A stretch of DNA of 5,295 nucleotides from positions 1 to 5,295 of the forward strand of contig DASSFZ010000377.1 in NCBI GenBank assembly GCA_035693785.1, in the 5' to 3' direction. The stretch is from DASSFZ01 sp035693785. GTDB taxonomy: Bacteria > Chloroflexota > Anaerolineae > Fen-1058. The notes under the pieces are model-generated. The model was not told where the DNA came from and searched no databases. It saw only the letters and a list, made by a program, of their open reading frames with translations. Made by a program: the position numbers and the translations under genes. Of this stretch, positions 1 through 5,295 are shown one piece after another; the stretch's first letter is position 1, and every line of letters begins with the position of its first letter.

Positions 1-1
1 C

Positions 2-952
2 GTGTGCCCACCGCAAGCGCGGACGCCGGTCGATGACCCCCTGCAAAGCGCGGATCTGATGGCTCAGACAGAGTTGATGCTGGTCGGCGGGCGCGTTCAG
101 TTGCGGTTTCCAGCAATCACTGCGCCAGACTTCGGCGCGTCGCTCGCCCATGAAGGTGTCGATCACATCTTGGCCGCGACTGGGGACAATCAAGTGATAC
201 TCGCCGACGGGACTCTCAAACACCCATTCCCACCAGTTGCGCCCATTAACACGGGCGCTGGTCTCATCACTGCCAATCACCGCACTCTGTCGCACCTGCT
301 CCCCAATCGCTTCGGCTTCCGGTTGCGCCGCTGCGCCCGCCCGTTCCAGAATCGCCACTGCGCCGCCCTCGCTCAGCGTCGTCCCGAACAGGTCGCGCAA
401 CACGGTCTGGGTGCGCTCGAAACCCATATGCTGTGCCTGATGGAAATAGGCCACCACCGCTTCCAGTCGCGGGCCAAACTGCCGGCTGGCTTCCAAACCT
501 TCCGGCAAGACTCCCCGCTGGAGCGCCTGGCAACACGGACACACCACTTCGTGTTGACGGGTCTCGATGACGACGGGCTGGATCTCCGGCAACTCGGTCA
601 CTTGGCGTCGGATGGTCCGCGCCGGGAGAACCTCGCGCAGATCGGCGCCACACGCTGTGCAGACCACCACGGGAGCCTCGATCACCGTCGTCGGATTGTC
701 CACCAGCGGGCGTTCCGCTTTGACATGCCCCGCTTTCGCCCCGTGCGGCTGACGGCGTTTCCCAGCCGGCCGATTCCCTTTCCAATCCCGCGACGGCGGC
801 TGCGACGAGTTGCGCGAAGAGGTCGGCGGTTGCTTGAGCCGTTCGATTTCTGCCCGCAACGTCTCAATCTCGGCCAGCAGTTGCACGATCAGCGCCAGCA
901 GTTCGTCGCGGGAGAGTTCGTTGAGTTGGTCAAGTGTAGGCAGGGTCGTCAC
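2..952 (-). CDS. tnpC: IS66-family transposase TnpC, N-terminal 317 codons (3' end beyond window)
   Basis: This is the transposase of an IS66-family insertion sequence, which would bind the element's ends and catalyse DNA cutting and strand transfer. I translated the minus strand by hand. Reading opens after a stop at 973-971, and GTG at 952 is the only plausible start; it has no clear Shine-Dalgarno. Residues 7-40 form a Leu-rich coiled coil. Residues 44-56 (TSSRNSSQPPSRD) match the family's Ser-Pro-rich motif. Cys98/Cys101 and Cys138/Cys141 form a zinc ribbon. Asp229 in SDET and Asp279 in SDCW fit the first two acidic residues of the DDE triad, and the second is followed by the family's HQLCLSH segment. 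The catalytic Glu and the C terminus lie beyond base 1. The frame is intact throughout. Family members are commonly around 450-530 residues. No tnpA or tnpB precedes it, which suggests a single-transposase (ISBst12-like) element. Family call sure; exact IS unknown. Confidence 0.93.
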   Translation of the reverse strand, partial: MTTLPTLDQLNELSRDELLALIVQLLAEIETLRAEIERLKQPPTSSRNSSQPPSRDWKGNRPAGKRRQPHGAKAGHVKAERPLVDNPTTVIEAPVVVCTACGADLREVLPARTIRRQVTELPEIQPVVIETRQHEVVCPCCQALQRGVLPEGLEASRQFGPRLEAVVAYFHQAQHMGFERTQTVLRDLFGTTLSEGGAVAILERAGAAAQPEAEAIGEQVRQSAVIGSDETSARVNGRNWWEWVFESPVGEYHLIVPSRGQDVIDTFMGERRAEVWRSDCWKPQLNAPADQHQLCLSHQIRALQGVIDRRPRLRWAH

Positions 953-992
953 GCTATATGTAACACCGAACTATCAAAAAAGTCGTGAGCAG

Positions 993-1607
993 TTACACAA
1001 CCTCTTCTATTTGCCAGAAGTTTGGATAATAGGTGACGAAACCTGCCGTGTTCACCTGGAGTTCGGTGACGAATTGGCCGCCCGCACTCTCGTACCGATA
1101 GGTCGCGGCATCAGTGCGGCGGTAGAGCTGTTCGAGCGGCTCGAGAGCGAAGCTTGGGAAGCGAAGCCAGGCAGCCGCCACGTTCGCCTCCTGCCCGATG
1201 GCCAAACCCAGGCGGCGAATCGGAAGCAGGTTGGTCGATGGACTGAAGTTAAGGTCAAGGTCGATGCAGCCGGCCACTTCGGGACGCTCTGTTCCATTGA
1301 GCCGCCAGCGGCGAGCGGAGTCAACGGAGAGTTCGAGCTCGACTGTCTCGCTCCCGACCCAGCCTGCCACCTTCCCGGATAAGGTTTGCCACCCCGAATC
1401 GCACACGACCAGGTAGTCCAGCCGGCACGGCTGCTGATGGTGCGCAAATACCGCCGTTCCGGTTAGATGCCAGTCAGGATGCTGGAAGAACAGTCGAGCC
1501 GACTCATGGCCCGGCTGGTCCAGTCTGCGCCAGAGTATAGATAGGTCTGTCAAGCTCTTTTTCTCAACGGTATTGGCTTTCAGTGAGCACTCGGTCTTGC
1601 GCCACAC
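993..1607 (-). CDS. Putative glycolipid-binding domain protein (PF06475-like)
   Basis: The 204-residue protein matches the putative glycolipid-binding family (formerly DUF1089) along almost its whole length. Landmarks are WRRLDQPGHE (26-35), the CRLDYLVVCD segment (61-70), the core GCIDLDL...PSTNLLPIRRL (113-133), AAWLRFP (145-151), PLEQLYRR (157-164), YRYES (170-174) and a YYP..W ending (193-198). Known members are single-domain cytoplasmic proteins; the glycolipid-binding role is inferred from structure, and no reaction is established. There is no signal peptide or membrane segment. The start is uncertain: GTG at 1607 is the longest option in a frame opened by a stop at 1631-1629, but the first 18 residues do not look like the family. 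TTG at 1553, with a GAG nine bases upstream, would give a start of MTDLSILWRRLD, closer to the usual N terminus. The stop (TAA, 995-993) lies 40 bases upstream of the transposase start, yet the C terminus looks complete. Confidence 0.88.
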   Translation of the reverse strand: MWRKTECSLKANTVEKKSLTDLSILWRRLDQPGHESARLFFQHPDWHLTGTAVFAHHQQPCRLDYLVVCDSGWQTLSGKVAGWVGSETVELELSVDSARRWRLNGTERPEVAGCIDLDLNFSPSTNLLPIRRLGLAIGQEANVAAAWLRFPSFALEPLEQLYRRTDAATYRYESAGGQFVTELQVNTAGFVTYYPNFWQIEEVV

Positions 1608-1695
1608 ACCACTGCGCTTAAAAGAAAGTCATGGTTGAGATTGACTTTGCCGATGATGCCCGGAATGACCGACTATTTCGGTGATCCCATTGTGA

Positions 1696-1917
1696 TTATG
1701 TGAGTAAGAGAAGAAGTACGGTGACTCCCGCGACCACGAGACATATACCGAAGATCAGTCTAGCTGTGTCCCATGTTTTAGTTCGCTCTGAAGCAACACC
1801 TCTCAGGCGATTGCTCAATTCTTGACCCTTCCACAGGAGATCTCGACCAAAGATGTAGACCAGACCAATAGTAACGAGAGCGAGCGGCAGAATGTATGCC
1901 AGAGAGTATGAAATCAT
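1696..1917 (-). CDS. Small two-helix membrane protein, hypothetical
   Basis: I do not recognise a family. From ATG at 1917 the protein has 73 residues: a hydrophobic helix at about residues 2-24 (ISYSLAYILPLALVTIGLVY), a basic, polar connecting segment with DLLWKGQELSNRLRGVASER, then a second helix of about 21 residues reaching the C terminus (LIFGICLVVAGVTVLLLLLT). It should be an integral inner-membrane hairpin. The frame extends to an ATG at 1968, adding 17 residues with a CSCRGCH stretch. I prefer 1917 because a GGGGGTG Shine-Dalgarno-like run lies ten bases upstream, the first helix begins directly after it, and the likely promoter at 1981-2009 would start RNA only a few bases before 1968. 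The clear alternation of hydrophobic and polar blocks supports a real gene. It is transcribed away from the large secreted gene. Function unknown. Confidence 0.55.
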   Translation of the reverse strand: MISYSLAYILPLALVTIGLVYIFGRDLLWKGQELSNRLRGVASERTKTWDTARLIFGICLVVAGVTVLLLLLT

Positions 1918-1980
1918 CTTCGTATGACACCCCCGACAAGAGCATGTTGCGGAATCCCCTGCAGCCATTGTCGCAACCCC

Positions 1981-2009
1981 AGTCTATGCCAGCTCCGCCG
2001 GCAAGTCAA
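1981..2009 (-). promoter_or_regulatory. Candidate sigma70-type promoter facing left
   Basis: On the minus strand a -35 box TTGACT (2009-2004) is followed after exactly 17 bases by TAGACT (1986-1981) as the -10 box. Matches to consensus are 5/6 and 4/6. RNA would begin around 1974, which suits a translation start at 1917 for the small membrane protein. Inference from sequence only. Confidence 0.4.
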
Positions 2010-2039
2010 GCGCGGAAAGAACTTCCATTGAGTAGGTCT

Positions 2040-2068
2040 TTGCACAATCAGGCGAAGGCATCTATACT
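2040..2068 (+). promoter_or_regulatory. Candidate sigma70-type promoter of the large secreted gene
   Basis: TTGCAC (2040-2045) and TATACT (2063-2068) are separated by 17 bases, with 4/6 and 5/6 matches to the sigma70 boxes, in a locally AT-rich stretch. RNA would begin near 2075, leaving a leader of about 100 bases before the GTG at 2177. No other promoter this good lies between the divergent genes on this strand. Confidence 0.5.
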
Positions 2069-2100
2069 ATTAATCTTTACCACGAAGACACCAAGATAAT

Positions 2101-2177
2101 CGACACCTCTCGCCGGTGACGGCGACAATGCTTTTGAGGTTGAAGAATTAACGGCGACAGCCAGCGGAGGTGTGTCG
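2101..2177 (+). promoter_or_regulatory. Structured 5' leader that can pair with the Shine-Dalgarno sequence
   Basis: CACCTC (2104-2109) is complementary to GAGGTG (2167-2172), which is most of the Shine-Dalgarno sequence. After a two-base bulge, CGA (2101-2103) pairs with TCG (2175-2177), reaching the first base of the start codon. Directly inside this stem, TCGCCG (2110-2115) and CGGCGA (2120-2125) form a six-pair hairpin closed by a GTGA loop of the stable GNRA type. A second CGGCGA (2152-2157) could replace the first and extend the long stem instead. In either fold the ribosome site is masked. The pairings are seen in the sequence; a regulatory role is inference. Confidence 0.4.
2166..2172 (+). 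promoter_or_regulatory. Strong Shine-Dalgarno sequence that fixes the GTG start at 2177
   Basis: GGAGGTG lies with its GGAGG core six bases upstream of GTG at 2177. Together with the signal peptide that follows immediately, this settles the non-ATG start of the large secreted gene. Confidence 0.85.
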
Positions 2178-5100
2178 TGAAGATCGCGCGCGTATCGATC
2201 GTCATCGTCGTGGGATGCGTCGCCGTATTGGGCATCATCGGCCTGCTGCGCCCGGTCGAGGCCGCGCCCGTGCAGACGGGGAAACTCAGTGCCAGTCCGC
2301 GCGACGTCGTCTTCAACGAAGTCGCCTGGGGCGGCACGTCCGCCGACGCGAACGACGAGTGGATCGAGTTCAAGAACGATACGGCCAGCCCGATCGATCT
2401 GACGGGCTGGTCGCTGCGTTCCGGCGACGGCAGCCCTAACATCGTCCTCTCCGGCGCGATCCCGCCGAACGGATACTTCCTGCTCGAACGCACAGACGAC
2501 ACGACGGTTAGCGACATGCCTGCCGATCAGATTTATACAGGCGGCCTTGCCAATACGGGTGAGACACTCACGCTCGCCGACACGCTGAGCGACGTCGTCG
2601 ACACGACTAATGCGAATGGCGGCGCCTGGCCGGCCGGATCGGGTTCACCCACTTTCTTCTCGATGGAGCGCGTCGATCCGAGCGCCGCCGACGCCGACGC
2701 GAACTGGGCGAGCAATGACGGCGTCACGCGTAACGGGCTTGACGCGAACGGGAACCCGATCAACGGGACGCCGAAGCAGCCCAACTCCCGGGCGGGCGCG
2801 CTGCCCCCGCCTTCGCCGCCGGGCAGCGTGCTGATCAGCGCCGTCCACTTCGACGCCTATGCCAACGGCGACGAAGGCTTCCGGCTGACCAGTGTCCACA
2901 CGCAAGCGATCACCCTCACGAATTGGTTCGCCACCGACGGCGAAGGCACGCTCAATCTCAGCGGCACGCTCGAAGCCGGCCAGTCGATCTGGATCGCCAA
3001 GCGCGCCGTCACCTTCACGCAGCAATTCGGCTTCAAGCCCAACTACGAGTACGAGGGCAACACCGATTCACTGGTTCCCGATCTCACCGGCAGCGCGCCG
3101 CTGCTCGGCGACAACGACGAGCTTGCCATCCGCCAGGGCGCGAGCAACTGGATCGACGCCGTCGTGTGGGGCGCGGGCCAGGTCACCGACACGGGATGGC
3201 TGACCGGCTGGATGGGACCGGGCGTTCAACGGTACAGCAACAGCAGTATCGGCGCCTTCGGGCAAATCCTCTACCGTAAGCTCGACGAAGCGACGAACGC
3301 CATCGTCGCCGACACCCATACGGCAGTTGATTGGGCAAACGACAGCGCGGACCCCATCTCGGGCCGCAAGACGATGTATCCGGGCTGGGATCTCGAATCG
3401 TTCTGGGAGCCTGCCCGGATCACGGCGAGCGCGCGCCTCACCGTCGCCATCGCGCCGGACAACGCTTACCGCGTCATTTCCGATCTGCTCGGCTCGGCGC
3501 GGCAGTCAATCAAGATCGAAATGCACACGTTCGAGCATCCCGCGCTCGCCGGCGTCCTGACGCGCACGATCCAGGACTACGGCGTGAGCGTGACCGTTCT
3601 GCTCGAAGGCGGGCCGGTGGGCGGCATCGAGGATCAGGAGTTGTGGATCTGCCAGCAGATCGAAGCGGCGGGCGGCGACTGCTGGTTCATGATCAACGAC
3701 AGCAGCGCGGACATCCGCGACCGGTACGATTACCTGCATGCCAAGATGATCGTCGTCGATGACCGCGTCGCGGCGATCGGCAGCGAGAACCTCAGCCTCA
3801 ACAGCCTGCCCACCGACGATTTCTCGGACGGTACGATCGGCCGGCGCGGCGTGTATCTGGTCACCGACGCGCCCGGCGTCGTGACGCGCGCGCTGCAAAT
3901 CTGGGCCGCCGATTTTGACCCAGCCAATCATCGCGACATCCACCCGTGGTCGGCCGGCGATCCGAAGTACGGCGCGCCGCCTCTCGGCTTCACGCCGGTT
4001 TATACCAGCGGCGGGAGCGGCTACGCCATCCGCTATCCGTCGCCGTTGAGCCTGACGGCGCCGCTCACCTTCGAGGTGCTGACCGCGCCTGAAAGCAGCC
4101 TGCGCGCGAGCGACGCCCTGCTCGGCTTGATCGCGCAGGCCGCCCCGGGTGACAGCATCGACGCCGAGCAGTTGGAGGAGCGTCCACACTGGGGAAGCTC
4201 GTCGAGCAACCCGATCGACGATCCCAATCTCCGCCTGCAGGCGCTGATCGGCGCGGCGTCACGCGGCGCGCGGGTCCATCTGCTTCTCGACGGGCACTTC
4301 GACGATCCGTTGTCGCCTGTGAGCAACGCGGCGACATACGCCTACGTCGAGTCGCTGCGCGCGATCAGCCCCGTACTCGCGAGCCATCTCGAAGTGCGGC
4401 TCGGCAACCCGACGCTCAGCGGCGTCCACAACAAGATGTTTCTATTCAACGTCGGTGGACGCAAGATCGTTCACGCCGGCAGCCTGAACGGCAGCGAGGC
4501 ATCCCACAAGGTCAACCGCGAGATCGCACTGCAGGTGGAGTCGGAAGTCGCGTACGAGTACCTGCGCGCCATGTTCGAGCACGACTGGGCATTTCGGCCG
4601 CGCGTGTACCTGCCGCTCATCTTGCGGAACTATATGCCGCCCGCAGACCATCTCCTGGTGAGCAAAGTCTTCTACCTCGGCACGCCCGGCGTCGACGAGT
4701 GGATGCAAATCTACAATCCGACTGCGATCACCGTGTCGTTGAGCGGCTTCAAGATCGGCGACGAAGAGACGCGAGGCGGCGGCGGATTCGGCTTCGACGG
4801 GATGTGGGAATTCCCGCCGGCGGCGACGATCGCGCCCGGGCAGAAGATCAACATCGCCGGGACGTTCGCCGGTTTCTACGCTCGATTCGGTTACGACCCA
4901 AACTTCGCTTTCTTTGACGGCGTGGCGGGCGTCAATCGCATGACGCCGTATCTCGCCTGGACGAGCGCGGTGACACTCACGCTGGCCAACGTGGGCGACG
5001 AGGTGCTGCTGCTGGGACCGGGCGATCAATTGATCGACGGCGTGGCGTGGGGAACCGGAGGGCTGCCGGGTCACGCGTCGTGCCCCGCGATCGCGCCGCC

Positions 5101-5191
5101 GCCGTACGCATCTATCGAGCGAACGCCTATCTGGCAAGATACGGATAACTGCCTCGCAGACTTCGTGGCGAACCCGTCGCCGCTGCCGTAG
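2177..5191 (+). CDS. Secreted lamin-tail / phospholipase D-like protein, 1004 aa
   Basis: Probably an extracellular phosphodiesterase (nuclease or phospholipase). Residues 1-30 form a signal peptide: basic start, hydrophobic core at 6-24, and Ala-type cleavage near VEA|A (27-30). A lamin-tail domain (LTD, a beta sandwich) spans about 43-205, with VVFNEVAWGG, DEWIEFKND and DLTGWSL. A second, diverged LTD spans about 217-335 and ends IDAVVWG. A linker with ADTHTAVDWAND and YPGWDLESFW leads to the PLD core (about 420-805). HKD motif 1 is H521/K523/D528, followed by GSEN (535-538). Motif 2 is H751/K753 with Asn758 where Asp is expected, then GSLN (768-771). RVYLPLILRNY (809-819) joins this to a third LTD (about 824-960), followed by an ERT...DTDNC...DFVANPSP tail. 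There is no C-terminal membrane helix or LPXTG signal, so release or non-covalent attachment is likely. PLD superfamily chemistry uses paired HKD His residues; substrate unknown. It appears to be transcribed alone from its own promoter. Confidence 0.92.
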   Translation: MKIARVSIVIVVGCVAVLGIIGLLRPVEAAPVQTGKLSASPRDVVFNEVAWGGTSADANDEWIEFKNDTASPIDLTGWSLRSGDGSPNIVLSGAIPPNGYFLLERTDDTTVSDMPADQIYTGGLANTGETLTLADTLSDVVDTTNANGGAWPAGSGSPTFFSMERVDPSAADADANWASNDGVTRNGLDANGNPINGTPKQPNSRAGALPPPSPPGSVLISAVHFDAYANGDEGFRLTSVHTQAITLTNWFATDGEGTLNLSGTLEAGQSIWIAKRAVTFTQQFGFKPNYEYEGNTDSLVPDLTGSAPLLGDNDELAIRQGASNWIDAVVWGAGQVTDTGWLTGWMGPGVQRYSNSSIGAFGQILYRKLDEATNAIVADTHTAVDWANDSADPISGRKTMYPGWDLESFWEPARITASARLTVAIAPDNAYRVISDLLGSARQSIKIEMHTFEHPALAGVLTRTIQDYGVSVTVLLEGGPVGGIEDQELWICQQIEAAGGDCWFMINDSSADIRDRYDYLHAKMIVVDDRVAAIGSENLSLNSLPTDDFSDGTIGRRGVYLVTDAPGVVTRALQIWAADFDPANHRDIHPWSAGDPKYGAPPLGFTPVYTSGGSGYAIRYPSPLSLTAPLTFEVLTAPESSLRASDALLGLIAQAAPGDSIDAEQLEERPHWGSSSSNPIDDPNLRLQALIGAASRGARVHLLLDGHFDDPLSPVSNAATYAYVESLRAISPVLASHLEVRLGNPTLSGVHNKMFLFNVGGRKIVHAGSLNGSEASHKVNREIALQVESEVAYEYLRAMFEHDWAFRPRVYLPLILRNYMPPADHLLVSKVFYLGTPGVDEWMQIYNPTAITVSLSGFKIGDEETRGGGGFGFDGMWEFPPAATIAPGQKINIAGTFAGFYARFGYDPNFAFFDGVAGVNRMTPYLAWTSAVTLTLANVGDEVLLLGPGDQLIDGVAWGTGGLPGHASCPAIAPPPYASIERTPIWQDTDNCLADFVANPSPLP

Positions 5192-5201
5192 CCGACAGCG
5201 G
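5180..5201 (+). terminator. Weak hairpin over the stop codon, possible termination aid
   Basis: CCGCTG (5180-5185) and CAGCGG (5196-5201) form a six-pair GC-rich stem with a ten-base loop containing the TAG stop. No T-tract follows, so it does not look like a standard intrinsic terminator. No better one is visible after the gene. Confidence 0.2.
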
Positions 5202-5229
5202 ATCGCTTATCGCGTATCGCGTATCGCCG
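5202..5229. repeat. Tandem heptamer repeat, four units of ATCGCGT type
   Basis: Four seven-base units follow one another: ATCGCTT, then two exact ATCGCGT copies, then ATCGCCG. It lies between the stop codon of the large gene and the next promoter, wholly in non-coding DNA. Confidence 0.7.
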
Positions 5230-5238
5230 ATTTCGATC

Positions 5239-5266
5239 TTGACCTGCGTCGATCTACAAGTATAAT
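5239..5266 (+). promoter_or_regulatory. Near-consensus sigma70-type promoter of the next gene
   Basis: TTGACC (5239-5244) and a perfect TATAAT (5261-5266) are separated by 16 bases. RNA would begin around 5273, giving a leader of only about 20 bases before the Shine-Dalgarno sequence at the window edge. This is the best promoter match in the window and implies a housekeeping-type, fairly strong start site. Confidence 0.7.
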
Positions 5267-5287
5267 TTTGGGCATCCCCACGCCGGC

Positions 5288-5295
5288 AGAAGGAG
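5288..5295 (+). promoter_or_regulatory. Shine-Dalgarno sequence of a gene starting beyond the right edge
   Basis: AGAAGGAG occupies the last eight bases. Placed about 20 bases after the predicted RNA start, it points to a plus-strand start codon within roughly ten bases past the edge. Confidence 0.65.

Noticed and set aside
2..988. A 328-codon open frame on the plus strand spanning the left end.
   Set aside because: It is fully antisense to the IS66 transposase, whose minus-strand frame carries all the family motifs. The plus-strand product shows no recognisable domain and is a by-product of GC-rich codon use.
810..1382. A 190-codon plus-strand open frame crossing the transposase start and the glycolipid-binding gene.
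   Set aside because: It spans two genes with clear family matches on the other strand and has no domain or convincing start site of its own.
1530..1560. A TTGACA...TATACT pair on the minus strand near the start of the glycolipid-binding gene.
   Set aside because: The boxes are only eight bases apart, too close for a sigma70 promoter, and they lie inside the conserved coding part.
1631..1684. A 17-codon plus-strand frame (MVEIDFADDARNDRLFR) after an AGAAAG run that resembles a Shine-Dalgarno sequence.
   Set aside because: It is too short to judge, has no visible promoter, and ends at a TGA. It could be a decayed gene start, but nothing else supports it.
1896..2099. A 67-codon plus-strand frame across the divergent promoter region.
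   Set aside because: It runs antisense to the small membrane protein and across both predicted promoters, is of low complexity, and lacks a Shine-Dalgarno sequence.
3506..4189. Long minus-strand open frames inside the large secreted gene (also 4442-5137).
   Set aside because: They are antisense to the PLD and LTD domains and rich in Arg, Ala and Asp, as expected from GC-rich shadow frames.

Overview
The window looks like a chromosomal segment from a GC-rich environmental bacterium, most likely a member of the Chloroflexota. The strongest clue is a secreted protein that carries three lamin-tail-like domains around a phospholipase D core and contains a YLPLILRN-type segment, a motif I associate with secreted proteins of that phylum. 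This assignment rests on recollection of family features, not on a search.

Left part (1-1607, all on the minus strand). The first ~950 bases hold the N-terminal 317 codons of an IS66-family transposase (TnpC) whose 3' end lies beyond the left edge. It has no upstream tnpA or tnpB, because 40 bases upstream of its start lies the stop codon of an unrelated gene. That gene (993-1607) encodes a complete putative glycolipid-binding domain protein (PF06475-like).

Middle (1608-2176). This more AT-rich stretch holds a small two-helix membrane protein on the minus strand and a divergent promoter region. One sigma70-like promoter (1981-2009) faces left toward the small protein. A better one (2040-2068) faces right toward the large secreted gene. 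The right-facing transcript would carry a leader of about 100 nt that can fold so that the Shine-Dalgarno sequence of the large gene is paired.

Right part (2177-5191, plus strand). One 1004-residue exported protein fills this part: signal peptide, two N-terminal lamin-tail-like modules, two PLD (HKD) half-sites, and a third lamin-tail module at the C terminus. The second HKD motif has Asn where Asp is expected. The protein is probably an extracellular phosphodiesterase (nuclease or phospholipase) with beta-sandwich attachment domains.

Right edge (5192-5295). Here there is a heptamer tandem repeat, then a near-perfect sigma70 promoter and a strong Shine-Dalgarno sequence, so another plus-strand gene begins just outside the window. 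I see no rRNA, tRNA or CRISPR array. The four genes do not form an obvious pathway; the clearest functional unit is the large secreted gene with its own promoter and structured leader.
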